From positions 3,002,001 through 3,066,000 of the forward strand of contig NZ_CP068439.1 of assembly GCF_016757735.1 (NCBI RefSeq): a stretch of 64,000 bases of DNA, written 5' to 3'. The notes under the pieces are model-generated. The model had not been told where the DNA came from. It searched no databases and saw only the letters and a program-made list of their open reading frames with translations. A program made the translations under genes and the position numbers. This document shows positions 42,699 through 51,633 of this stretch, in pieces; the first letter of the stretch is position 1; the number at the start of each line of letters is the position of its first letter. Source of the DNA: Aequorivita iocasae (GTDB lineage Bacteria > Bacteroidota > Bacteroidia > Flavobacteriales > Flavobacteriaceae).

Positions 42699-45600
42699 AT
42701 GAAAACATTTTCATTAATCCTATCTCTTGCTATATGCACTACTTTTTACGCACAAAAGAAGGATAAAAAAGATAAGGAAAAGGAAGAGCCCAAATGGGAA
42801 GTTGCCAACCCTGGAAAAGATTTCAACTATAAAACCCACTCCTTTACTACTAACGAAGGCACTTGGATGAACCTGGACATAAGTCCCGATGGTAAAACCA
42901 TAGTTTTTGATATGCTAGGCGATATTTATACCCTTCCTATTTCGGGAGGAACCGCTAAGGCAATAAGAACGGGGATTCCTTTTGAAATACAACCTAGGTT
43001 CAATCCCGATGGCACTAAAATTTCGTTCACCAGTGATGCCGGGGGTGGCGATAACATTTGGGTGATGAATATAGATGGTAGTGAAGCAAAGCAAGTTACA
43101 GAAGAGGATTTCCGATTGTTGAACAATGCCGTATGGAGTGCAGACGGTAATTATTTGATTGCACGTAAACATTTTACTTCTGAAAGAAGTTTGGGTGCCG
43201 GGGAAATGTGGCAGTACCACAAATCTGGTGGAACCGGTTTACAAATTACAAAACGCAAAAACGATCAGCAGGACGTAAACGAACCTTTTGTTTCACCCGA
43301 TGGGAAATATCTTTATTACAGTGAAGATATGTATCCAGGTGGTTATTTTCAATACAACAAAGATCCCAACGACCAGATTTATGTAATTAAAAGATATGAT
43401 TTTGAAACAGGGAAAACAGAAACAATAACGGGAGGTCCCGGCGGAGCTGCAAGACCAACAATTTCGCGAGATGGAAAAAAATTGGCCTTTGTAAAAAGAG
43501 TACGCACCAAAAGTGTGCTTTTCATTCAAAACTTGGAAACTGGAGAAGAATGGCCTATTTATGATAAATTGAACAAAGACCAACAGGAAGCTTGGGCTAT
43601 CTTCGGCGTTTATCCAAACTTTAGCTGGATGCCAAACAATGATGAAATTGTTTTTTGGAGCGGTGGAAAAATAAATAAGATAAATGTAAATTCTTTAGAG
43701 GTTACAAACATTCCCTTTACAGTAAATGTGAAAATTGATTTGGCCGAAACTGTACATTTCAATAATAAAATTGAAACAGAAACTTTTACTCCGAAAATGA
43801 TTCGCCATGCGGTTACTTCACCAAATGGGGAGATTATTGTATTTAGTGCATTGGGCCATTTATACAAGAAAATTTTGCCAAATGGAGAACCAACACGATT
43901 AACAAACAGTACTGATTTTGAATTTGAGCCTGCCTTCTCCCCCAACGGTTCCGAAATATTATATGTTACTTGGAATGATTTGGAAAAAGGCGCTATTTAT
44001 AAAATTTCCGCAAATGGTGTAACACCTGTAAAGCTTACTTCAAAAAAAGGAATTTACCGCACCCCTTCCTATTCGCCAAATGGAACACAAATTACCTTCA
44101 GAAAAGAAAATGGAAATACCGATCAGGGATTTACTTTCACCAAAAATGATGGGATTTATGTAATGAATGCCGACGGCAGCAATGAAAAATTTGTTATAGA
44201 CAAGGGCGAATACCCACTATTCAGTAAAGATGGAAAACGGATTTTTCTTCAGACTGGTGGAACCTATTTTGGAGATATTGAGAAAAAACTTATTAGCGTA
44301 AACCTTGAAGGTAACGATGAAAAAACCCATGTTACTTCAAAATATGCAAATAGATTAATCCCCAGCCCAGACAATGATTGGATTGCTTTTACAAATCTTC
44401 ATAAATTATATGTTGCCCCATTGGTGCTGAATGGCCACGCCATTGACTTAGACGATAAAACCAAGGCGCTCCCCGTTTCGCAACTCGCAAAAGATGCAAG
44501 TATTAATATCCATTGGTCTCCAAACAGTCAAAAAGTAATGTGGACATTGGGCGATGAATATTTCAGTAATGAATTGAAGAACAGGTTTACGTTTTTAAAA
44601 GGCTCTCCGGAAGAAGTGACAGAATTGACTTCAACCGGAACAAAAATCGGTCTGCAAGCCCCCGTGGATAAACCCAGCGGAAAGATTGCTTTTACCAACG
44701 CGCGCATCATCACTATGGAAAATGATGAAGTAATTGAAAATGGAACTATTGTTATTAATGAAAATAAAATAGAAGCTATAGGCGCAGCCGATAAAGTTTC
44801 TGTTCCCACTGGTGCAAAAGTCTATTCCGCCGAAGGAAAAACCATCATGCCCGGAATGGTAGATGCACACGCCCATGTAGGTGCTTTTCGCTATGGATTG
44901 CCATCGCAACAATATTGGCCTTTTATGGCTAATTTGGCTTTCGGTGTAACTACTTCGCACGATCCTTCGGCTAATACTGAAACGGTCTTTACGCTTTCCG
45001 AACTTCAAAAAAGTGGGCAATTGGTGGGGCCGCGATTGTTTTCAACAGGATTCATTCTCTATGGCGCCGATGGCGATTTTAAGGCAGTTATCAATAGTTT
45101 GGAAGATGCCCGCAGCAGTATTCGCCGCACCAAAGCCTTTGGGGCAAAAAGCGTAAAAAGCTATAACCAACCCCGCCGAGACCAACGCCAACAGGTATTA
45201 CAGGCTGCTCGCGAGATGGGTATAAATGTGGTTCCCGAAGGCGGCTCCACTTTTTATCACAACATAACCCAGATTATTGATGGCCACACGGGGATTGAGC
45301 ATAACATACCGGTGGCGCCCGTTTATAAAGATATATTGGAAGTTTGGGGCAAAAGTGGAACGGGCTATACCCCTACGCTGATTGTGAACTACGGTGGAAT
45401 GAACGGAGAATATTATTACTATGAACGCGACAATATTTGGGAAAACGAAAAACTTCTCACATTCACTCCCCGAAGTATTGTGGACAGCCGATCACGCCAC
45501 AGAATTAAATCACCCCAAGATGAATATGATAATGGCCATATTTTGGTTTCTGAAACTGTAAAAAGCTTGAGCGATGCTGGCGTAAAAGTAAACATGGGAG

Positions 45601-45989
45601 CTCACGGACAGTTACAAGGTTTGGGCGCACATTGGGAAACCTGGATGCTGCAACAGGGCGGAATGAGCAATCTGGAAGCCTTAAAAGCTGCAACTATCAA
45701 TGCTGCTGAATATATTGGCGCCGGTGAAGATATTGGTTCATTGAAAATTGGAAAACTTGCAGATTTAATCGTGATGGACAAAAATCCTTTGGAAAATATT
45801 GAAAATACCGAATCTATAAAAATGGTAATGGTTAACGGCAGGTTATACGATACAGATACGATGAACGAAATTGGCAACAACCCACAAGAGCGACTTCCAT
45901 TTTTTTGGGAAATGGATAAATATAACCAAGCATTCCCTTGGCATCAGGAAACCCACGGTTTTATGGATGGTGGATGCAGTTGTCATTAA
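42699..45989 (+). CDS. Secreted amidohydrolase with TolB-like propeller
   Basis: 1096 residues. Signal peptide MKTFSLILSLAICTTFYAQ, a Lys-rich stretch, then PD40/TolB blades (ISPDGKTIVFDMLGDIY and so on) to about residue 650. The amidohydrolase domain follows (670-1070) with the metal motif MPGMVDAHAHVG, a second His in GHTGIEHN and a late Asp/Gly motif KLADLIVMDKNP. The C-terminus ends in GGCSCH. The Bacteroidota family with this fusion is envelope-located; the substrate is unknown (prolidase-like activity is often suggested). Confidence 0.9.
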   Translation: MKTFSLILSLAICTTFYAQKKDKKDKEKEEPKWEVANPGKDFNYKTHSFTTNEGTWMNLDISPDGKTIVFDMLGDIYTLPISGGTAKAIRTGIPFEIQPRFNPDGTKISFTSDAGGGDNIWVMNIDGSEAKQVTEEDFRLLNNAVWSADGNYLIARKHFTSERSLGAGEMWQYHKSGGTGLQITKRKNDQQDVNEPFVSPDGKYLYYSEDMYPGGYFQYNKDPNDQIYVIKRYDFETGKTETITGGPGGAARPTISRDGKKLAFVKRVRTKSVLFIQNLETGEEWPIYDKLNKDQQEAWAIFGVYPNFSWMPNNDEIVFWSGGKINKINVNSLEVTNIPFTVNVKIDLAETVHFNNKIETETFTPKMIRHAVTSPNGEIIVFSALGHLYKKILPNGEPTRLTNSTDFEFEPAFSPNGSEILYVTWNDLEKGAIYKISANGVTPVKLTSKKGIYRTPSYSPNGTQITFRKENGNTDQGFTFTKNDGIYVMNADGSNEKFVIDKGEYPLFSKDGKRIFLQTGGTYFGDIEKKLISVNLEGNDEKTHVTSKYANRLIPSPDNDWIAFTNLHKLYVAPLVLNGHAIDLDDKTKALPVSQLAKDASINIHWSPNSQKVMWTLGDEYFSNELKNRFTFLKGSPEEVTELTSTGTKIGLQAPVDKPSGKIAFTNARIITMENDEVIENGTIVINENKIEAIGAADKVSVPTGAKVYSAEGKTIMPGMVDAHAHVGAFRYGLPSQQYWPFMANLAFGVTTSHDPSANTETVFTLSELQKSGQLVGPRLFSTGFILYGADGDFKAVINSLEDARSSIRRTKAFGAKSVKSYNQPRRDQRQQVLQAAREMGINVVPEGGSTFYHNITQIIDGHTGIEHNIPVAPVYKDILEVWGKSGTGYTPTLIVNYGGMNGEYYYYERDNIWENEKLLTFTPRSIVDSRSRHRIKSPQDEYDNGHILVSETVKSLSDAGVKVNMGAHGQLQGLGAHWETWMLQQGGMSNLEALKAATINAAEYIGAGEDIGSLKIGKLADLIVMDKNPLENIENTESIKMVMVNGRLYDTDTMNEIGNNPQERLPFFWEMDKYNQAFPWHQETHGFMDGGCSCH

Positions 45990-45996
45990 TAAAAAA

Positions 45997-46020
45997 AAAA
46001 GCCCCAAAAGTGGGGCTTTT
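45997..46020. terminator. Bidirectional terminator
   Basis: AAAAGCCCCA and TGGGGCTTTT form perfect 10-base arms around AAAG. It has A-run and T-run flanks and lies between convergent genes. Confidence 0.9.
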
Positions 46021-46041
46021 AAATTTACCTAAAATATTGAA

Positions 46042-46674
46042 TTACATTTTTGGCATCAATACTTTATCCACAACGTGAACAACACCGTTTGATGCATCCA
46101 TATCAGCACTTGTTACGGTAGCTGTATTTCCTTTAGCATCTTTAATCATGACTTTACCTCCTTTTTCAGACAAAGTTAAAACTTCACCATTAAGGGTGGT
46201 AACATCAAGCTTGTTATTGGCTTCTTTAATTTTAGCCAAAACATCTGTTGCATTCATCTTACCTTGAAGAACGTGATACTTTAACAATGCTTGAAGTTGT
46301 TCTTTGTTTTCTGGCTTCATCAAGTTATCCATTGTTGCCTTTGGAACTTTGTTGAAAGCTTCATTGGTTGGTGCAAATACAGTGTATTCACCTTCAGATT
46401 TTAAGGTCTGTGCCAAATCGGCTGCTTGAAGAGCGCTTACTAAAGTTGACAAGTCTGAATTGCCCATTGCTTTAGCAGCAATTGAATTGGCTTCCATCTC
46501 GGCCATTTTAGCGGCGTTCATTTCTTCAACTTTCATCAAAGAATCTTTTTCGCGTTCCATACGCATTTGTTCAGCCTTGGCTTGTTCCTCAGCTTCTTTC
46601 TTTTTAGTGTCTTCACAGCTAGCGAAAAGCATTCCCACTACAGCTAGAGACAGTACAATTGATTTTAGTTTCAT
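46042..46674 (-). CDS. Fasciclin-domain lipoprotein
   Basis: 210 residues from the ATG at 46674, which opens on a lipoprotein signal (MKLKSIVLSLAVVGMLFASC); the upstream start at 46707 is rejected. A Glu/Lys/Met-rich helix (residues 25-60) links to a fasciclin domain with DLSTLVSALQAADLAQTLKS, YTVFAPTNEAFNKVP, LLKYHVLQGKM and NGVVHVVDKVLMP. A probable surface-exposed or periplasmic adhesion-type domain. Confidence 0.92.
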   Translation of the reverse strand: MKLKSIVLSLAVVGMLFASCEDTKKKEAEEQAKAEQMRMEREKDSLMKVEEMNAAKMAEMEANSIAAKAMGNSDLSTLVSALQAADLAQTLKSEGEYTVFAPTNEAFNKVPKATMDNLMKPENKEQLQALLKYHVLQGKMNATDVLAKIKEANNKLDVTTLNGEVLTLSEKGGKVMIKDAKGNTATVTSADMDASNGVVHVVDKVLMPKM

Positions 46675-46704
46675 AATAGTTATTGTTGATTTAAATGTTT
46701 GTAC

Positions 46705-46712
46705 CAAAGGTA
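46705..46712 (-). promoter_or_regulatory. Promoter -7 box of the fasciclin gene
   Basis: Minus strand TACCTTTG fits TAnnTTTG, 30 bases before the ATG. Confidence 0.6.
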
Positions 46713-46883
46713 TTCTAAGTGCCGTAATTTTTTTTACTAATTGTAATTAATCTTTAGTTAAATATTTGATAATTTTTTTAGGGGTTTACTAATAAACCAT
46801 TCATACTATTAAATTTTTCACAATGTCAAAAATTACCGACCATAAAATGGTATTTTTAGATATTAACTTAAAAATTAAAAAAA

Positions 46884-47261
46884 ATGATTAAATCGAAGTA
46901 TCAAAGCGTTTTGGAACTAGGTGAAAAATTAAACATCCAAAATGGTGATGTAAAAGAGGAAAATGGCCAATTAAAAGTTTGGGGGACAGCAAAAAACCAA
47001 TATGAAAAGAACCTTCTTTGGGATGAAATAAAACGTATTGGAGGCGAAAATCCTACCGATATCATGGCCGATATTAAAGTTGCCGATACTTCTGCCTTTG
47101 CCCACCATACTGTAAAAAGTGGAGAATCATTGAGTAAAATTGCAAAGCATTATTATGGCGATGCTAATAAATATAATGCTATTTACGAAGCCAACAAGGG
47201 AAAATTGAAATCTGCGGACCTAATCCACCCGGGTGATGAATTGGTTATTCCGAATATTTAA
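46884..47261 (+). CDS. LysM-domain protein, Kbp/YgaU-like
   Basis: 125 residues without a signal peptide. Residues 1-70 form a BON-like domain (GDVKEENGQLKVWGTAKNQY), and the C-terminus a LysM domain (YHYGDANKY-type: KIAKHYYGDANKYNAIYEAN, HPGDELVIP). The same layout as E. coli Kbp/YgaU, a potassium-binding cytoplasmic protein, so that role is possible. Monocistronic with its own terminator. Confidence 0.87.
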   Translation: MIKSKYQSVLELGEKLNIQNGDVKEENGQLKVWGTAKNQYEKNLLWDEIKRIGGENPTDIMADIKVADTSAFAHHTVKSGESLSKIAKHYYGDANKYNAIYEANKGKLKSADLIHPGDELVIPNI

Positions 47262-47281
47262 TATTTAGGTTAAAAGAAAAT

Positions 47282-47317
47282 AAAACCGCCACTTTTTCAG
47301 TAAATGGCGGTTTTTTT
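47282..47317. terminator. Terminator between LysM and MoxR genes
   Basis: AAAACCGCCA pairs perfectly with TGGCGGTTTT, followed by T's; it serves the convergent genes on both sides. Confidence 0.88.
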
Positions 47318-47328
47318 ATTGTTTATAT

Positions 47329-48792
47329 TTAAAGTCCGCTAATATAGCTTCCGTATAAATCTTTAAAATGCAAGCCATTCCCCAAACTGAATTTGCTCAG
47401 TTTTTTATTTTCGGCCAATGCCCAAAGAATTACTTCCTTTAGAAAATAACTATCCTCTTTTGAAGTCTCGGGCTGATACTTTTCAATCAATTGTTGCAAC
47501 GGAATAATCCGGTCCAATTCATTTTTATATTCTTCATCAGTGTAGGAATCCAGCAGTTCAAAATCATTTTCTTCAAAAAACCATGCAACTACTTCTGCAT
47601 ACGGATCTGGGTCACCATCTTTTGTGAGTTTTTCTATCTTTGGAAATTTCTCTTTAAAAATAGTATTTACAGCATCAGCAATCAATTGTTGTGCAACCTG
47701 CGAAACACCTTCCTCCTCTCCTTCGTACACCAATTCAATCTTGCCGGTGATGGAAGGAATGATGCCCACAAAATCTCCCAAACGCACGCTGGTTTTTTCT
47801 TCTCCATTATGCAAAGTTCTCCTTTCAGCCGTACTTAAAAGGTTTTCAAAAGCAGTAATACTCAGTCTGGCGCTTACGCCACTTTTAGCATCAATAAAAT
47901 CATTTTCACGCGCCTCAAAACTTATTTGCTCTAAAATATCCTTTGCCAAATCGGGTACGTAAACATTCGATTTTGAATTGATGGCATCTGCCGTTTCCTG
48001 TTCCGTTATTGTGCGTGCAGTTGCAATATCTTCGGGATAATGCGTCAAAATCTGTGAACCAATTCTATCTTTAAGCGGTGTGACAATACTTCCGCGGTTT
48101 GTATAATCCTCAGGGTTTGCAGTGAAAACGAACTGAATATCCAACGGCAAACGTACTGCAAAACCTCGAATTTGCACATCGCCCTCCTGCAAAATATTAA
48201 ACAGCGCAACCTGGATACGCGGCTGTAAATCTGGCAATTCATTAATAACAAAAATGCAACGGGTACTTCGCGGAATCATTCCAAAATGAATCACGCGATC
48301 ATCTGCATAGTTCAATTTTAAATTTGCAGCTTTTATGGGGTCCACATCGCCAATAATATCTGCTACCGTAACATCGGGCGTTGCCAATTTTTCTGAAAAG
48401 CGATCGTTCCGGTGCAACCAGCTGATGGACGTGTTATCCCCTTTTTCATGCACCAGGTTTTTGGCGTAACGCGAAATAGGGTTGAAAGGATCATCATTAA
48501 TCTCGCTCCCTTCTACAATAGGAATATATTCATCCAAGAGCCCCACCATTTGTCGCGCCAATCGGGTTTTTGCTTGCCCGCGAAGCCCCAACAAATTTAT
48601 GTTGTGTTTTGAAAGAATGGCGCGTTCCAGTTCTGGAATTACGGTAAGTTCATAGCCGTGAATTCCCACAAAAGGCGTTTCCTTCTTCATTATTTTTTGA
48701 AGTAGATTGCGGCGCAATTCTTCTTTGATTGATTTCGGTTCGTAACCCGATTTTTTAAGTTCACCGAAGGTTTTTATTTTTTTTATTTCCAT
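47329..48792 (-). CDS. MoxR/ChlI-like AAA+ ATPase
   Basis: 487 residues from ATG 48792 (MEIKKIKTFGELKK); the ATG at 48843 adds an unlikely leader drawn from a spacer repeat. Walker A is GLRGQAKT, with Ala in place of the usual Gly before Lys, and the Walker B region is CIFVINELPDL with Asn in place of the first Asp but Glu kept. The arginine-finger region and lid are present. It pairs with the VWA gene upstream (109 bases apart, same strand); such pairs act as chaperone-like ATPase and MIDAS adaptor. Confidence 0.87.
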   Translation of the reverse strand: MEIKKIKTFGELKKSGYEPKSIKEELRRNLLQKIMKKETPFVGIHGYELTVIPELERAILSKHNINLLGLRGQAKTRLARQMVGLLDEYIPIVEGSEINDDPFNPISRYAKNLVHEKGDNTSISWLHRNDRFSEKLATPDVTVADIIGDVDPIKAANLKLNYADDRVIHFGMIPRSTRCIFVINELPDLQPRIQVALFNILQEGDVQIRGFAVRLPLDIQFVFTANPEDYTNRGSIVTPLKDRIGSQILTHYPEDIATARTITEQETADAINSKSNVYVPDLAKDILEQISFEARENDFIDAKSGVSARLSITAFENLLSTAERRTLHNGEEKTSVRLGDFVGIIPSITGKIELVYEGEEEGVSQVAQQLIADAVNTIFKEKFPKIEKLTKDGDPDPYAEVVAWFFEENDFELLDSYTDEEYKNELDRIIPLQQLIEKYQPETSKEDSYFLKEVILWALAENKKLSKFSLGNGLHFKDLYGSYISGL

Positions 48793-48814
48793 AACTTTTA
48801 TTTCTATATTTTTT

Positions 48815-48860
48815 AACCCCAGAGGGCACAAAGTTTTTTGCAAAGGTCGCAGAGGATATT
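48815..48860 (-). repeat. Interspersed spacer phrase between VWA and MoxR genes
   Basis: On the minus strand it reads CCTCTGC, GACCTTTGC, AAAAAACTTTGTG, CCCTCTGG: CTTTG/CTCTG words spaced mostly by 7 to 9 bases. I recall similar phrases in spacers of many Bacteroidota. It may be a worn relative of the heptad tracts (compare TTCTCTG in tract E). Confidence 0.4.
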
Positions 48861-48900
48861 TCCAATGAAACTCAATTGCTCGCGATAAATCGCAAACCTA

Positions 48901-50022
48901 TTATTTAATCCGCTTTCTGCGGTTCGTTTCATAATCGCTAAAAATCATTTCACCCAAACCTTTAAGACCTGTGTAAAATGCCTTTCCTTGATTGGCTGCT
49001 GTAAAATGCTCCACAAACTGCATCAAATAGGGATCTTCGGCAATCATAAAAGTGGTGATTGGGATGTGAAGCTTCCGAGCTTGTGATGCCATTGCGTAAC
49101 ATTTGTTTACAATATAACTATCCAATCCGTTGCTATTTTTATAATATCTTCCATCGGGAAGCCTTACGCAACTAGGTTTTCCATCGGTTATCATAAAAAT
49201 TTGTTTGTTGGTATTGCGTTTTCTTCGCAATAAATCCATTGCCAATTGAAGTCCCGCAACTGTATTTGTGTGATAGGGACCAACATTCAAATACGGCAAA
49301 TCCTTAATTTTAATTGGCCAAGCATCATTTCCGAAGACTAAAATATCCAGCGTATCTTTTGGGTAACGGGTAGTAATAAATTCCGAAAGTGCCATTGCCA
49401 CTTTTTTAGCTGGAGTTATGCGGTCTTCGCCGTAAAGAATCATGCTATGGCTGATGTCTATCATCAAAACCGTGCTCATTTGGGTTTTATACATGGTTTC
49501 CTCAACTACCAAATCGTTTTCAGATAGTGTGAAATCGCCCAAACCGTGATTTATCTGCGCATTTTTAAAACTTTCCGTCATGGAGATTTGTTCCAGCGAA
49601 TCGCCAAAGCGATAATTGCGGAACTCGCCCGCCTGCTCATCTCCCCTGCCCGTTTGCTTGGTTCGGTGGTTCCCGGCACCACTTTTTCTGAGTTTTCCAA
49701 AGATTTGCTCCAAGGCTCTTTTGCGGAGGGCTCTTTCGGTTTTTTCGGTAATTGCCAAACCGTTTGAACCGTCAATCTTTATTTCTTCGCGAAGATATCC
49801 TTTCTTTTTAAGGTCTTCCACAAAATCATCCAGTGTATAATCTTCTGTTGTGAGGTTATATTCTTCGTCCAACTGTTTTAACCAGTCCATCGCTTCTTCA
49901 AAATCGCCCGAGGTATGGGTAATAAGTTCTTGAAAGACCTCAAAAAGTTTCTCAAAGGGAGATTGGTCTCTGGGTGTATGTTTAGTGAAGATAAATCCGC
50001 TCTTGGCTTCCATTTTATTCAT
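48901..50022 (-). CDS. VWA-domain protein, partner of the MoxR-like ATPase
   Basis: 373 residues (a start three codons later at 50013 is also possible). Residues 60-175 are charged and helical; residues 180-350 form a von Willebrand A domain with the MIDAS motif DISHSM, the threonine in HTNTVAGL and the aspartate in MITDGKPS. No signal peptide or membrane anchor, so cytoplasmic. Probably transcribed together with the MoxR gene downstream. Confidence 0.88.
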   Translation of the reverse strand: MNKMEAKSGFIFTKHTPRDQSPFEKLFEVFQELITHTSGDFEEAMDWLKQLDEEYNLTTEDYTLDDFVEDLKKKGYLREEIKIDGSNGLAITEKTERALRKRALEQIFGKLRKSGAGNHRTKQTGRGDEQAGEFRNYRFGDSLEQISMTESFKNAQINHGLGDFTLSENDLVVEETMYKTQMSTVLMIDISHSMILYGEDRITPAKKVAMALSEFITTRYPKDTLDILVFGNDAWPIKIKDLPYLNVGPYHTNTVAGLQLAMDLLRRKRNTNKQIFMITDGKPSCVRLPDGRYYKNSNGLDSYIVNKCYAMASQARKLHIPITTFMIAEDPYLMQFVEHFTAANQGKAFYTGLKGLGEMIFSDYETNRRKRIK

Positions 50023-50242
50023 AATTTAAAAGTAAAACAATCCTTGTTTAAAAAAAATGTAGAAACGTTAAACTACTACCAAAAAAAGGAATTTAGCTGT
50101 ACAAAAGATTATTTGACCCTATTGTAACGCGTTAATTATGCTTTATTTAAATTTTAGTTAACAGATTTTTAATGCAAGTGTAGATGTTGAAGCCTTATAT
50201 TTAAAAGAACAAAAAATAATCAACCTCTAAAAAATTAATATT

Positions 50243-50902
50243 ATGGCAGAGATTAAAATTGAAAAGAAAAAACCCATTTGGCCCTGGATACTTGCAGCAT
50301 TAGTAATACTTGCTGCTATCTATTTTATTTGGTCAAGTAACGATGACGATTACGAGACCGATGATGAAGTACTTGGCAATGATACTATTTCTCAAATAGA
50401 TCAAAATACCTATGATACAACAGCAAATGATTCCACTACCCTATATACAGGCACATATGGTACAATGGTGAAAGAAAAAGCGCTATCAAATTATTTTACT
50501 TATATAGATAATGAAAAAATGGGCTTGGACCATGAGTATACCAATGGCGCCTTAATCCATTTAATTACTGCAACTGAGGCAGAAGCAAATAATTTGAATG
50601 TAGATATAAATGCCAATTTGGAAGAAGCACGTACTCATGCTTTTGAAATTACGAAAGATCCGATGTCGCTCAAGCATGCAGATAAAATTAGAGCTGCAGG
50701 CCTCGAAATTGTGACTGCTCTGAAAACAATTCAGGAAAAGGAATTCCCGAATCTTTCAGCCGAACTGGGTGAATTAAAAGTTGCTGCTGAGGATATTAAT
50801 CCCGCAACTCCAACGCTTGAACAGAAAGAAGATGCCAAAGCCTTTTTCGAAAAAGCGGGACGCGTACTTCAAAAAATGAATGAATCTGAAAATAATCAAT
50901 AA
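50243..50902 (+). CDS. Single-pass membrane protein, function unknown
   Basis: 219 residues: a short Lys-rich N-terminus, one membrane helix (IWPWILAALVILAAIYFIW), then an acidic Asp/Thr-rich linker and a helical domain (residues 75-215) rich in Glu and Ala. The orientation is probably N-in. It is followed by a PRC-barrel gene 10 bases on, so the two likely form a unit. Family not recognised. Confidence 0.75.
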   Translation: MAEIKIEKKKPIWPWILAALVILAAIYFIWSSNDDDYETDDEVLGNDTISQIDQNTYDTTANDSTTLYTGTYGTMVKEKALSNYFTYIDNEKMGLDHEYTNGALIHLITATEAEANNLNVDINANLEEARTHAFEITKDPMSLKHADKIRAAGLEIVTALKTIQEKEFPNLSAELGELKVAAEDINPATPTLEQKEDAKAFFEKAGRVLQKMNESENNQ

Positions 50903-50912
50903 ACTAAAAACT

Positions 50913-51422
50913 ATGAAAAATCAAGAAAAACACTTATATAAACTCCACGAACTCTCGGACTACAAAGTAGTGAGCGATGACCCCGACATTCGCTCTTGGG
51001 AAGTTCGCGATATTGACAATCGGGTAATAGGCAAAGTTGATAATCTGTTGGTAAACAAAAACGCCAAAAGAGTGGTTTACCTTGACGTGGAAGTAGATGA
51101 AACCATTATTGATGAAAACCACGACCCCTATGCTAAGCCCAGTAATACCGAAACCCACGAATTCTTAAATGAAGAAGGTGAAAACCACATAATTGTCCCA
51201 ATTGGAATGGTACGTCTGGATGAAGAAAACAAATTAGTACGTGCAAACGGTATAAACCACCGAACCTTTGCAGAAACAAAACGTTACCGAAAAGGCGATA
51301 CGATAAATAGGGAGTATGAAATAATAGTCTTAGATTCCTATAATCGCAATAACGTATCTGCAGATGACAGAACGGAAAATGACGACGATTTCTATAATAG
51401 AGACGAATTTAACAGAGAGTGA
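50913..51422 (+). CDS. PRC-barrel domain protein
   Basis: 169 residues from ATG 50913; the ATG at 50880 overlaps the previous gene. Residues 8-110 match the PRC-barrel pattern (LSDYKVVSDDPDIRSWEVRD followed by IGKVDNLLVNKNAKRVVYLD and IIVPIGMVRLDEENKLV). The C-terminus is acidic and Asn-rich (DDRTENDDDFYNRDEFNRE). Family members are often stress-linked; the role here is unknown. Confidence 0.85.
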   Translation: MKNQEKHLYKLHELSDYKVVSDDPDIRSWEVRDIDNRVIGKVDNLLVNKNAKRVVYLDVEVDETIIDENHDPYAKPSNTETHEFLNEEGENHIIVPIGMVRLDEENKLVRANGINHRTFAETKRYRKGDTINREYEIIVLDSYNRNNVSADDRTENDDDFYNRDEFNRE

Positions 51423-51454
51423 TATAACAAGTAATTCATCTTTATCAATCCGCA

Positions 51455-51497
51455 AACCCGAACGCCCAAGCTCACACCTTGGGCCTTCGGGTTTTTT
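51455..51497 (+). terminator. Terminator after the PRC-barrel gene
   Basis: AACCCGAACGCCCAAG pairs with CTTGGGCCTTCGGGTT, apart from an A-C mismatch, followed by a T-run. Confidence 0.88.
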
Positions 51498-51586
51498 GAA
51501 ATGTTCACATTCGTAACTCCTTCAGTAAGTAAAAAACATAATGTTTTTAATGTGAAACTGAATATAAATTCTATAATAAAATTCAG

Positions 51587-51594
51587 TAGATTTG
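51587..51594 (+). promoter_or_regulatory. Promoter -7 box of the S9 peptidase gene
   Basis: TAGATTTG fits TAnnTTTG, 39 bases before the ATG. Confidence 0.55.
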
Positions 51595-51633
51595 TGCTGA
51601 AAATCAACAAAATAACTTCCAAAACTCCACTTT

